Below are positions 17,360-25,709 of a DNA stretch of 64,000 nucleotides, in pieces. The DNA lies in the NCBI GenBank assembly GCA_046349615.1, contig JAXMBZ010000002.1, positions 496,001 through 560,000 of the forward strand, read 5' to 3'. Position numbers and translations under genes: made by a program. The notes under the pieces are model-generated. The model saw only the letters and a list, made by a program, of their open reading frames with translations, had not been told where the DNA came from and did not search any database. The DNA is from JADJNY01 sp046349615 (lineage in GTDB: Bacteria > Planctomycetota > UBA1135 > GCA-002686595). Within the stretch, counting starts at the first letter, position 1, and the number at the start of each line of letters is the position of its first letter.

Positions 17360-17365
17360 TATCTT
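17360..17365 (+). promoter_or_regulatory. -10 element ten bases before the selB GTG
   Basis: TATCTT ends ten bases before the selB start codon. With the opposing element at 17317-17322 it makes a compact divergent promoter region. No good -35 hexamer is visible. Confidence 0.5.
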
Positions 17366-17375
17366 GCCGCGCCTC

Positions 17376-19289
17376 GTGCAGATCCAACCCATCGTCATCG
17401 GCACCGCCGGCCACATCGACCACGGCAAGTCCACGCTCGTGAAGACGCTCACGGGCATCGACCCCGATCGTCTGAAAGAGGAGCAGGAGCGCGGGATGAC
17501 GATCGACCTCGGGTTCGCGCGCTTCGCGCTCCCCGACGGACGCAAGGTCGGCATCGTCGACGTGCCCGGCCACGAGCGCTTCGTGAAGAACATGGTCGCG
17601 GGCGCGACGGGGATCGACCTCGTCGTGCTCGTGGTCGCCGCGGACGACGGCGTCATGCCGCAGACGCGCGAGCACGTCGCGATCCTCGGCCTGCTCGGCG
17701 TGAAGCGCGGGCTCGTCGCGCTCACGAAGATCGACATGGTCGAGCCCGCGCTCGTCGAGCTCGCGGCCGACGACGTGCGCACGACGCTCCGCGGGACGTT
17801 CCTCGCGGACGCGCCGATCCTGCCGCTCTCCTCGATCACGAAGCAGGGGCTCGACGAGTTCCAGCGCGTGCTCTTCCGCATGGCGGCCGAGACGCCTCCG
17901 CGCTCCGACGCCGGGATCTTCCGCATGCCGATCCAGCGCGTCTTCAGCGCGCACGGGTTCGGCACCGTCGTCACCGGGATCCCGGTCAGCGGGAGCGTGC
18001 GCGTCGGCGACGTGATCGAGGTGCTGCCGAAGGGGCTGAAGAGCAAGGTGCGCGGCATCCACGCCTACGGCGAGAGCACCGATCGCGCGCGCGCCGGCCA
18101 CTCGTGCGCGCTCAACCTCGCGGAGATCGACCACCACGACGTCGTGCGCGGCAACGTGGCCGCGGCGCCGGGCTTCTTCAAACCCGTCGCGATGGTCGGC
18201 GCGCGGCTCCAGGCGCTCGCGTCGCTCGATCGCGCGATCGAGAACCGCACGCCGATCCGGCTGCACACGGGCACGGCGGAGGTCGTCGGCGAGGTCGTGC
18301 TCCTCGATCAAGAGCGCCTCGAGCCCGGGCAGGAGGGTCTCGTCCAACTGCGGCTCGAGGAGCCGGTCGTCTGCGCGCCGGGCGATCGGTACGTGCTGCG
18401 GCTCGCGTCGCCGCTCGTGACGCTCGGCGGCGGCGTCGTCGTCGAGGAGTCGAAGCACCGATTGAAGCGCTTCAAGTCGTTCGTCGTCGACGAGCTCTCG
18501 CGCGCCGCGCAGGGACTGGAATCGCCGCGCGATTTGCTCGAGGTCGTGCTCTCGCGCTCGAAGCCGGGGTTGCTCACGGCGGACGCGCTCGCGGTCGAGA
18601 TCAAGCGCTCGCGCGAGGAGACGACGCGCTTCTTGAACGACCTGAAGTCGAGCGGGAAGGCGCGCGCGCTCGGCGTCGGGCGTTGGATCCACGCGGAGAA
18701 GCTCGCGGCGGCGCGCGAGAAGCTCACGACCGAGCTCGCTCGCTGGTTCCAGGAGAACGCGCACCGCGAGGTCGTCGACGTGCGCGACCTCCGTCGCGTC
18801 ACCGGCTTCGAGCCCGAGTTCCTCGACGCGCTGCTCGCCGACGAACAGGCCGCGGGCAAGCTCAAGGTCGAGCCCGGCGGGCTCGTGCGTCCGGCCGCGC
18901 GCGGCGCGTCCGTCGACGAGAAGACGGAGGAGCTCGCGCGCAACGTGCTCGCGGCGCTCGACCGAGCCGCATGGCAGCCGCCGTCGCCGGTCGAGCTCGC
19001 GGCGAGCCTCGGGCTTCCCGCGAAGTCCGCGCAGAGCGCGCTCGAGCTCCTCGCCGACCGCGGCGACGTGCACTTCGTGAACCGCGAGTTCCCGCTGTCG
19101 AAGGCGCGCTTCGAGGCCGCGCGCGCGGCCATCGTCGAGAACTGCACGAAGAACGGCTCGCTCGACATCCCGAGCCTGCGCGATCGCCTGCAGACGACGC
19201 GCAAGTACCTGATCCCGCTGCTCGAGCACTTCGACGGGCTCGGCTTGACCGCGCGTCTCGGCGCGAACCGCGTGCTCAAGAAGCGCTGA
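17376..19289 (+). CDS. selB: selenocysteine-specific elongation factor SelB
   Basis: A 637-residue translational GTPase that brings Sec-tRNA to UGA codons marked by a SECIS element. The G1 loop is GTAGHIDHGKST at residues 9-20; switch motifs GMTIDLGFA, DVPGHERFVKNM and the LTKIDMV base-recognition loop follow. EF-Tu-like domains 2 and 3 extend to about residue 370. The C-terminal third contains the winged-helix repeats that bind SECIS RNA (for example LDALLADEQAAGKLK and the final LLEHFDGLGLTARLG). The GTG start puts the G domain at residue 9, as in homologues. selA, selC and selD are not in the window. Confidence 0.93.
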   Translation: MQIQPIVIGTAGHIDHGKSTLVKTLTGIDPDRLKEEQERGMTIDLGFARFALPDGRKVGIVDVPGHERFVKNMVAGATGIDLVVLVVAADDGVMPQTREHVAILGLLGVKRGLVALTKIDMVEPALVELAADDVRTTLRGTFLADAPILPLSSITKQGLDEFQRVLFRMAAETPPRSDAGIFRMPIQRVFSAHGFGTVVTGIPVSGSVRVGDVIEVLPKGLKSKVRGIHAYGESTDRARAGHSCALNLAEIDHHDVVRGNVAAAPGFFKPVAMVGARLQALASLDRAIENRTPIRLHTGTAEVVGEVVLLDQERLEPGQEGLVQLRLEEPVVCAPGDRYVLRLASPLVTLGGGVVVEESKHRLKRFKSFVVDELSRAAQGLESPRDLLEVVLSRSKPGLLTADALAVEIKRSREETTRFLNDLKSSGKARALGVGRWIHAEKLAAAREKLTTELARWFQENAHREVVDVRDLRRVTGFEPEFLDALLADEQAAGKLKVEPGGLVRPAARGASVDEKTEELARNVLAALDRAAWQPPSPVELAASLGLPAKSAQSALELLADRGDVHFVNREFPLSKARFEAARAAIVENCTKNGSLDIPSLRDRLQTTRKYLIPLLEHFDGLGLTARLGANRVLKKR

Positions 19290-19619
19290 CCTCCGGCCGG
19301 GGGCGCCGCGCCCGCGCGCAGCAGCATCCGCTCGCGCCGGTGTCCGCGCGGCGCGTGCGAGTTCCTCGGGCGGCTCCTCGCGCGCGAACGCGGCCCACCC
19401 CGCCGTCGGGGGGCCGAGCAGGCCCGTCCTCGGAAGTTTCTTCCGCACCGCGGCTCCGAAAGTCGGGACGGTCGGGTCCTGGAACGGAGCGCGGCTCGCG
19501 TGCCGCCTCGGGTGCGGCCGATAAGCGCGTCGAGACGGAGCGCGATCCCGCTCGCCGCGTGCGCACGCGGCGGGAGGGGCCCCCTCGCGACCCCAGGCGA
19601 TCGAAGCGGAGCCACAGTG
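19290..19619 (+). other. intergenic region without a supported gene
   Basis: These 330 bases are GC-rich and lack a convincing ORF. The only notable element is the 20-base perfect palindrome at 19553-19572. No clear promoter hexamers were found. Confidence 0.4.
19553..19572. repeat. perfect 20-base palindrome, possible operator
   Basis: CGCCGCGTGC is followed directly by its reverse complement GCACGCGGCG, 47 bases before the start at 19620. It could be a regulator binding site, but at this base composition about one such palindrome every few windows is expected by chance. Confidence 0.35.
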
Positions 19620-21107
19620 ATGCAGAGTTCGGACAACCAGCGCGGGCGCGAGCCCGTTCCCGGAGCGCAGTCGAGCGGCACGCAAGACGCCGCGCAGACC
19701 CCGGGCGCTCGATCCACCGAAGCGTGGAGCGCGGAGGGCGCTGCCGCCGACTTCCTCGGTCTCGACCAGGAGGTCTCGGCGTTCGCGGGCTCCGGCGGCG
19801 TGCAGGATCCGGCCGGCACACCGGCGCCGGTCGACGGATCGCACAGTTGGCTGCTCGCGCTCGAAGGCGAGCCGACCCAGGCCGCGGCGCCGAGTTCGCA
19901 GACGTTCCAGGCGACTCCGCCCGACCGACTGCTCGAGAGCGAACTCCCCGCCGCCGATGCGGTGAGCGAAGAGGCGCCGGCCGTGGAGGAAGACGCACCG
20001 CCGACCGAGCCGGCGCGCCGTCGTTCACGCGCGCCCTGGTATGCGCTCGCCGCGGCGTGCGTGCTCGCCGCGGGCGGCTGGTACGGCTGGCAGTGGTGGC
20101 AGCAGCAGCACGCTTCGACGGAGACCGTCGCGACGAACCCGACGCCGGCGAAACCCACGCCGAAGGTCGCTGCGAAGCCGCCGACGAAGGCCAACCCCGC
20201 GAAGCCCACGCGCCCCGCTCCCGCCGCGGAGCCGACGAGCACGGCGAGCGCCGCGACGGGGACGACTTCCACGGAACCGACGGCGTCGACGGCCGCACCC
20301 GCCGCGGAGCCGCGCACGAGCGAACCCGCGCCCGCGTTCGAGTTCGGTCCGCGCGCCAGCGACGACCGAGTCGCGGGCTTCCTCGCCGCGCACGGCGCAG
20401 CGAACGACGCGAGCGGCCTCGCTCCGGCGGACGGCCATTCGACGCTCGCGCCCTTCGCCCTCGACGGCGCGGGCTTCGCGCTCGCGACCGAGAACGTCCC
20501 GTCCGAATCGTCGCGGCTGCTCGCGGACGCGGGCGACTCCAGCGCGATCCCCGAGCCCGAACCCGAACTCGGCCCCCGGCGCGCGCCGCGCATCCAGCCG
20601 CACAGTCGGAGCCGTCTGCGCCATGCGACGGACGAGGACCTCGCCGGCGTGTGGGACGCGGGCACGATCCCGATGGACGCGATCGAGAAGGACCAGCGCA
20701 TGCTCACGCCCGGCGTCGGCCGCGTGCGGGTGACGATCCACGGAGGAGAGATCTTCGAGGGCGGCCTCTACGCGGTCGGTCAGAAGCTCGTGTGGCTCGA
20801 CACCGACCTCGGTCGGATGGCCCTCGACGCGAACCAGGTCGTGCGCATGGAGCACCTCTCGTCGAAGGACGGAACCCCCAAGCTCGGGGGCCGGGGTTCC
20901 CAGGCGCTCGCCGGCCTCCCGCGGATGCGCGTTCGAGCGCCCGGCGGGATGCTGTACGGCCGGGTGATCGGGCGCGACGAGAAGTCCGTCACGCTGGTGA
21001 CGGACACGGGCGCGCGGATCACGATCGACACGACGGAGATCGAGCCCGCGCCGGAGAAGCGCTCGCTGATCGTGCGCGGAGCCGAGGCCAAGGCGCCGGG
21101 CTCCTGA
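19620..21107 (+). CDS. single-pass membrane protein with two beta-rich C-terminal repeats
   Basis: A 495-residue protein I do not recognise. Residues 1-135 are hydrophilic and Ala/Ser/Pro/Glu-rich; one membrane helix lies at about 138-158 (WYALAAACVLAAGGWYGWQW). A long Ala/Pro/Thr linker of about 75 residues (AKPTPKVAAKPPTK) follows, as in proteins that span the periplasm. Near the C-terminus two similar short beta modules occur: RVTIHGGEIFEGGLYAVG followed by DLGRMALDANQVVRME, and MRVRAPGGMLYGRVIG followed by GARITIDTTEIEP. They look like small SH3/Sm-like barrels, which is inference. A terminator follows 21 bases after the stop. Confidence 0.7.
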   Translation: MQSSDNQRGREPVPGAQSSGTQDAAQTPGARSTEAWSAEGAAADFLGLDQEVSAFAGSGGVQDPAGTPAPVDGSHSWLLALEGEPTQAAAPSSQTFQATPPDRLLESELPAADAVSEEAPAVEEDAPPTEPARRRSRAPWYALAAACVLAAGGWYGWQWWQQQHASTETVATNPTPAKPTPKVAAKPPTKANPAKPTRPAPAAEPTSTASAATGTTSTEPTASTAAPAAEPRTSEPAPAFEFGPRASDDRVAGFLAAHGAANDASGLAPADGHSTLAPFALDGAGFALATENVPSESSRLLADAGDSSAIPEPEPELGPRRAPRIQPHSRSRLRHATDEDLAGVWDAGTIPMDAIEKDQRMLTPGVGRVRVTIHGGEIFEGGLYAVGQKLVWLDTDLGRMALDANQVVRMEHLSSKDGTPKLGGRGSQALAGLPRMRVRAPGGMLYGRVIGRDEKSVTLVTDTGARITIDTTEIEPAPEKRSLIVRGAEAKAPGS

Positions 21108-21128
21108 GACCGGAACTCGCGGACGCAG

Positions 21129-21160
21129 GCGGGGCCGGCATGCCGGCCCCGCGGCGTTTT
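21129..21160 (+). terminator. intrinsic terminator
   Basis: A perfect 11-bp stem (21129-21139 with 21142-21152) with a 2-base loop as drawn is followed by GGCGTTTT. Confidence 0.82.
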
Positions 21161-21217
21161 CCGGGCGCGAACGCGCCGAGCGGGGGCGACAGTGGATACC
21201 GGGGGCGATCGCGCGGC

Positions 21218-21223
21218 TAGGAT
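21218..21223 (+). promoter_or_regulatory. candidate -10 element (TAGGAT)
   Basis: TAGGAT lies 17 bases before the ATG at 21241, with a GAGGAG ribosome site in between. A GTGGAT at 21192-21197 is 20 bases upstream, wider than ideal. Confidence 0.45.
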
Positions 21224-21240
21224 GGGGCGAGGAGTACCCC

Positions 21241-22821
21241 ATGCCCCGGAAGCTGCGTTCGATCCTGCTCTCTCTCGTCGGTCTCGCGGTGCTCGCGGCG
21301 CCGGTGCGCGCGCAGGCCGACGAGACGATCCAGAACTTCAAGCGCTACTTCAGCACGTACAAGGACACGCCGAGCCGCGTCGAGGCGATCCTGACGCTCG
21401 AGGGGATGGAGGACGCGGCCGGGGTGCAGGTCGTCGACGTGCTCCTGCCGAAGCTCAAGGAGCCCGAGCCCGAGGTCGTGCGCGCGGTCGTCAAGGTCTT
21501 CGCGGCCTTCAAGACTCGGCCGCCCGTGCAGGCGCTGCTCGACGCGCTCAAATCGGAGAAGACGGACCTCGTGCGCATGGGGCTCTTGCGCGCGCTCGCG
21601 GAGGGCAAGTACGCGGACACGCAGGCCGGCATCACGCCGTGCCTCACCGACAAATCGTGGGACGTGCGGCGTCGCGCGCTCCAAGCGCTGCTCGTGACGA
21701 ACGACCCCGCGCTCGCGCCGATCGTGGCTCCGCTCGCGACCGACCCGGAGCCCGCCGTGCGCTGCGAGGCGATCGAAGGTCTCGCGCGCCTCAAGTCCGA
21801 GCTCGTCGTCCCGCCCGCGATCACGGGGATCTCGGATCCGATCTGGCAGGTGCGTGCGAGCTCCGTGCTCGCGCTCACCAAGGTCCGTCATCCGAGCGCG
21901 GTCGAGCCGCTCGTCCAGCGCATCGCCCTCGAGGAAGGCCGCCTGATCACGGACATCGCCGAGGCGCTCGCGAACCTCACGGGCAAGGAGTTCGGCCCCG
22001 AGCCGGAGAAATGGAAGCAGTGGTGGGCCGGGGAGAAGAACGGCTACAAGCTGCCGACGGAGCAGGCGATCGCGTACCTGCGCACGAAGCGCGAGGCGCA
22101 CACGGGCCCCGCGCGCTCGACGTTCGAGAAATCGGGCGTCGCCGAGTTCACGGGCATCCAGACGAAGAGCCGCTCGATCCTCTTCGTGATCGACCAGTCG
22201 GGCTCGATGGAAGCGCTCGTCGTCGAGAAGGAGCGCTTCGAAGGCGGCAACTACCCCGACTACACGCGCATGACGATCGTGAAGGAGGAGCTCAAGCGCA
22301 CGATCGACCACCTCGAGCCCTACGTGAACTTCAACATCGTGGCGTTCGCGACCCAAGTGAAGCCGTGGAAGGCGAAGCTCGTGCCCGCGAACGTGCTCAA
22401 CAAGTCCGCGGCGAAGGAGTTCGTCAACGGCCTCGTCGCGATCGGCGGCGCGTCGAAGGAGGACCTCGCCCAGGCGGGGCTCGTCGGCAGCGCGAACCTC
22501 GACATGGGCAAGACGAACACGTACGGCGCGCTGATGACCGCGATGGGGGTGCCGATCGGCGAGAAGGGCCTGGGCTCCGTCGCGACCGGCGCCGGCGAGA
22601 AGACCTACAAGACGGACATCGACACGATCTTCTTCCTCTCGGATGGTCGCCCGACGGTCGGCGACTACGTCGATCCCGACGACATCCTGCGCGAGGTGCG
22701 GACCTCGAACGAACTCCGGAAGATCGTCATCCACACGATCGCGATCGGCGAGTTCCAGAAGGACTTCATGAAGCGCATGGCCGAGCAGAACGGGGGCGTT
22801 TTCGTCGATCTGGGGAAGTGA
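21241..22821 (+). CDS. secreted HEAT-repeat protein with von Willebrand A domain
   Basis: A 526-residue exported protein. The signal peptide (residues 1-25) ends in VRAQA. Residues 45-235 contain four or five HEAT-like repeats (SRVEAILTLEGMEDAAGVQV, DLVRMGLLRALAEGKYADTQ, PAVRCEAIEGLARLKSE). After a linker a vWA domain starts near residue 310: the MIDAS motif Asp318-x-Ser320-x-Ser322 (FVIDQSGSM), a Thr in TNTYGALMTAM and the FFLSDGRPT loop are all present, so metal-dependent ligand binding is plausible. The gene is flanked by a terminator upstream and a tRNA promoter downstream, so it is probably monocistronic. The ligand is unknown. Confidence 0.82.
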   Translation: MPRKLRSILLSLVGLAVLAAPVRAQADETIQNFKRYFSTYKDTPSRVEAILTLEGMEDAAGVQVVDVLLPKLKEPEPEVVRAVVKVFAAFKTRPPVQALLDALKSEKTDLVRMGLLRALAEGKYADTQAGITPCLTDKSWDVRRRALQALLVTNDPALAPIVAPLATDPEPAVRCEAIEGLARLKSELVVPPAITGISDPIWQVRASSVLALTKVRHPSAVEPLVQRIALEEGRLITDIAEALANLTGKEFGPEPEKWKQWWAGEKNGYKLPTEQAIAYLRTKREAHTGPARSTFEKSGVAEFTGIQTKSRSILFVIDQSGSMEALVVEKERFEGGNYPDYTRMTIVKEELKRTIDHLEPYVNFNIVAFATQVKPWKAKLVPANVLNKSAAKEFVNGLVAIGGASKEDLAQAGLVGSANLDMGKTNTYGALMTAMGVPIGEKGLGSVATGAGEKTYKTDIDTIFFLSDGRPTVGDYVDPDDILREVRTSNELRKIVIHTIAIGEFQKDFMKRMAEQNGGVFVDLGK

Positions 22822-22880
22822 GCCCTCTGGGTTCCGCGCGGTTTTCACCGACTTCCGCACGCCTTGAGGGCACGCTTGGG

Positions 22881-22909
22881 TTGACGCGCCCCCTCGGCCG
22901 ATCTATCGT
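22881..22909 (+). promoter_or_regulatory. sigma-70-type promoter of the tRNA gene
   Basis: TTGACG (22881-22886), 17 bases, TATCGT (22904-22909). The tRNA begins 13 bases later. This is the closest match to the housekeeping consensus in the window. Confidence 0.75.
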
Positions 22910-22922
22910 GGGCCTCCCAAGT

Positions 22923-23000
<78 letters not shown>

Positions 23001-23495
23001 CTTTTCTTCTCGCGCCCTCCGAGACCCGAATCGAGGGCCATGGCTGACCGGCCATGGGAGTGCGGACCGCGGGTCCGCGAACTCCACGATCCGGTCCGAC
23101 CGCTCGCGGTCCGCAGGAGAGTTCGCTCCCCGGACGAGGAGCCCGAGGCGCTGCCTCGGCCCCGCGGTCGCCGCTCCGTTCCTCCGTCCTCCCGCCGCAT
23201 GTCGGGCCGGGACGCCTCACCGCGCGCGAGCGCGCGGGGGTGTTCGGCTCGGACCGCGACGGGACCCCGGCCCGGACCGCTCCGGGGCCGTGCTCGCGGT
23301 CGTACCGCGGGTTCGGGCTCTCGGCGCGGGCGGACCACCTCGCACTCGGTTCTCTTCCGAGGCGAGGAGTCAACAGCTCTTCCGAGCGACCACGCGCCGT
23401 TTTCGGGCGCGCCACGGCCGCTCTCGCCGCGTCCGCGGACTTCCGTCTCTCCCGCGCGCGGCCGGAGCGCCACCCCCGACCTTTCGAGGTGACGT
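23001..23495 (+). other. long region before rho, possible leader
   Basis: About 495 bases separate the tRNA from rho. No supported gene lies here; open frames in it show no domain and run into the rho ribosome site. Two small hairpins occur near its start (CATGGC 23039-23044 with GCCATG 23051-23056; GCGGACC 23062-23068 with GGTCCGC 23072-23078). No clear promoter was found, so where rho transcription starts is open. Confidence 0.45.
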
Positions 23496-25703
23496 TTGGG
23501 TTCCGACGACGTGTTCGACTCCTCCTCGCTGCCGTTCGGCGCGATGGAGCGACCCGAGAAGCAGACCAAGTCCCCCGCGGCCCAGCCCCCGCGTGCCCGT
23601 TCGGCCCCGGAGCCGCGTCCGGCGCGCTCGGTCCGCCCCACGCGTCCGACCGGCGAGGAGCCCGCTCCCCAGGGCGAGCGTCCGGCCAGCAGCGAGCGCC
23701 CGGGGCCTCGCGGCGAGCCCGCCCGCGCGCCGCGTGACGACCGCGGTTCGCGCGAGACGCGCGGCGCTCCCGAGGAACGCGGGCGGCGTGACGAGCGGGA
23801 GCCGCGCGAGGACCGTGGGGCGCGGGAGGACCGTGCTCCGCGGGAAGACCGTGCTCCGCGGGAAGACCGGCCGATGCGCGACGAGCGTGGCCCACGTCCG
23901 GATCGCGGCCCGCGTGAGTCGCGCGCAGTACCGGAAGCGCGCGACGCTCGCGCGCAACGCGACGACCGCGCGCAACGCGACGACCGTGGGCCGCGCGAAG
24001 ACCGCGGCCCGCGCGACGACCGAGGGCCGCGCGACGACCGAGGGCCGCGCGAAGACCGCGTGGTCCGCGACGTGCGCGACGACCGCGGCGGGCGCGGCGA
24101 TCTCGGCGGCCGCCCGCCTGCGGAAGGCGAGCGGCGACGCGACGACGACGGTGGAGCGCGTTCGACTCCCACCGGCGACGTAGCCCAGGGCGGCAGTCCC
24201 GGAGGTGCGGGACAGCGCGTCGACTGGCGCAGCCAGGACAAGCGCCGCGGCGGTGGTCGGCGCGGTGGTCGGCGCCGGCGGCGTGGACGCGGCGGCCCGC
24301 CCCAACCCGGGCAGGAAGGCTTCGCGCCCTCCGCTCCCGACGGAAGCGGCGGGCCCTCGACCGCGGTCGACGAGCCGCGTGAGGACGCGCCCGACGCGCA
24401 GGACGGTTTCGATCCCTTCTCCGACGAGGACTCCGGGGAGTTCGAGGGCGCGGGCGAAGGTGGGGACGCGGCCGTCGAGGACCGCGCGCCCGACACCGCG
24501 CGCCCGCACGGCGGCCCGCGGCGCGATGCGTCGGGTCGTCCCGACTTCCAGGGTCGACGCGAACACGGCGGTCCGCCGCCCGCGCCGATCCCGAAGGAAG
24601 GGACGGGCATGCTCGTGAAGGAGTTCGGCGGCATCCACGTGCTGCGCCAACTCGAGCACCAATACCTGCAGTCGAAGGCGGACATCTTCGTGCCCGATCG
24701 GCTCGTGCAGCAGCACCGCCTGCGCGAGGGGGCGATCGTCACGGGCCGCATCGGCCGCGGACAGAAGCACAAGTACGCGCTCAACGACGTCTTCACGGTC
24801 GACGGCAAGAACCCCGCGGAGGTGAAGAACCTCCCCGAGTTCAAGACGCTGACCTCGATCGACCCCGACTTCCACTATGCGGTCGGCGACGTCACCGGCG
24901 CGGTCGAGATGCGCATCCTCGACATCCTCTGTCCCGTCGGCCGCGGTCAGCGCGGGCTCATCGTCGCTCCGCCGCGCGCGGGCAAGACGACGATCCTGCG
25001 TCAGTTCGCGAAGGGGATCGAGGTCGGATACCCCGACGTGCACCTCTTCGTGTTGCTCGTCGACGAGCGGCCCGAGGAAGCGACGGAGTGGAAGCGCGCG
25101 ACGAAGGGCCAGGTGTTCGTCTCGACGTCCGACGAGTCGGCGAAGACGCACGTGCAGCTCGCGGAAGGCGTGTGGAAGCGCTGCCAGCGCCTCGTCGAGC
25201 TCGGCCAGGACGTCGTCCTGCTGCTCGACTCGATCACGCGCCTCGCGCGGGCCTACAACAACCTGCAGGGCGGCAGCGGTCGCACGATGTCCGGCGGTCT
25301 CGACGCGCAGGCGATGCAACGCCCGCGCGCGATCTTCGGCAGCGCGCGCAACACGGAGAAAGCGGGCTCGCTCACGATCCTCGGCACGACGCTCGTCGAG
25401 ACGGGCTCGCGCATGGACCAGTTGATCTTCGAGGAGTTCAAGGGCACCGGGAACATGGAGCTCGTGCTCTCGCGCAAGCTCGCGGACCGGCGCATCTTCC
25501 CCGCGATCGACATCGAGAAGTCGGGCACGCGCAAGGACGAGAAGCTCTACAGCGCGAAGCGCTACAAGCAGATCACGACGCTGCGCAAGGTGCTCCTCCG
25601 CATGCACTTCATGGAGTCGATGGAGCTCCTGATCACGAAGCTCTCCGACGTCGAGACGAACGACGAGTTCTTGAAGCGCTTCGAGGTCGATCCGGAGGCG
25701 TGA
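23496..25703 (+). CDS. rho: transcription termination factor Rho with a giant disordered N-terminus
   Basis: A 735-residue Rho, against about 420 in E. coli. The C-terminal half is canonical: RNA-binding cold-shock domain from about residue 370 (GMLVKEFGGIHVLRQLEHQY), Walker A PPRAGKTT with Lys497, Walker B VVLLLDSITRLARAYN, Q loop and the GSARNTEKAGSLTI R-loop region. Residues 1-370 are low-complexity, rich in Arg, Asp, Glu, Gly and Pro, with hexapeptide repeats at 103-189; the usual helical Rho_N domain is not evident. The TTG at 23496 was taken because a GAGGTGA ribosome site ends three bases before it; GTG 23511 and ATG 23544 are alternatives. The next gene starts six bases after its stop. 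Confidence 0.92.
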   Translation: MGSDDVFDSSSLPFGAMERPEKQTKSPAAQPPRARSAPEPRPARSVRPTRPTGEEPAPQGERPASSERPGPRGEPARAPRDDRGSRETRGAPEERGRRDEREPREDRGAREDRAPREDRAPREDRPMRDERGPRPDRGPRESRAVPEARDARAQRDDRAQRDDRGPREDRGPRDDRGPRDDRGPREDRVVRDVRDDRGGRGDLGGRPPAEGERRRDDDGGARSTPTGDVAQGGSPGGAGQRVDWRSQDKRRGGGRRGGRRRRRGRGGPPQPGQEGFAPSAPDGSGGPSTAVDEPREDAPDAQDGFDPFSDEDSGEFEGAGEGGDAAVEDRAPDTARPHGGPRRDASGRPDFQGRREHGGPPPAPIPKEGTGMLVKEFGGIHVLRQLEHQYLQSKADIFVPDRLVQQHRLREGAIVTGRIGRGQKHKYALNDVFTVDGKNPAEVKNLPEFKTLTSIDPDFHYAVGDVTGAVEMRILDILCPVGRGQRGLIVAPPRAGKTTILRQFAKGIEVGYPDVHLFVLLVDERPEEATEWKRATKGQVFVSTSDESAKTHVQLAEGVWKRCQRLVELGQDVVLLLDSITRLARAYNNLQGGSGRTMSGGLDAQAMQRPRAIFGSARNTEKAGSLTILGTTLVETGSRMDQLIFEEFKGTGNMELVLSRKLADRRIFPAIDIEKSGTRKDEKLYSAKRYKQITTLRKVLLRMHFMESMELLITKLSDVETNDEFLKRFEVDPEA
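23802..24062 (+). repeat. 18-bp in-frame repeats encoding charged hexapeptides in Rho
   Basis: The segment encodes consecutive units such as PREDRG, AREDRA, PREDRA, QRDDRA, QRDDRG, PRDDRG and PREDRV, each 18 bases. The 23990-24062 part is nearly identical between copies at DNA level, so it can expand or contract in frame. Confidence 0.85.
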
Positions 25704-25709
25704 TCGCTC

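Noticed and set aside
23040..23492. Open frame between the tRNA and rho
   Set aside because: Arg/Pro/Ser-rich with no domain, starts in a hairpin, ends inside the rho ribosome site; looks like a chance frame in GC-rich DNA.
23802..24062. CRISPR array
   Set aside because: The 18-bp units are adjacent without spacers and encode in-frame hexapeptides of Rho.
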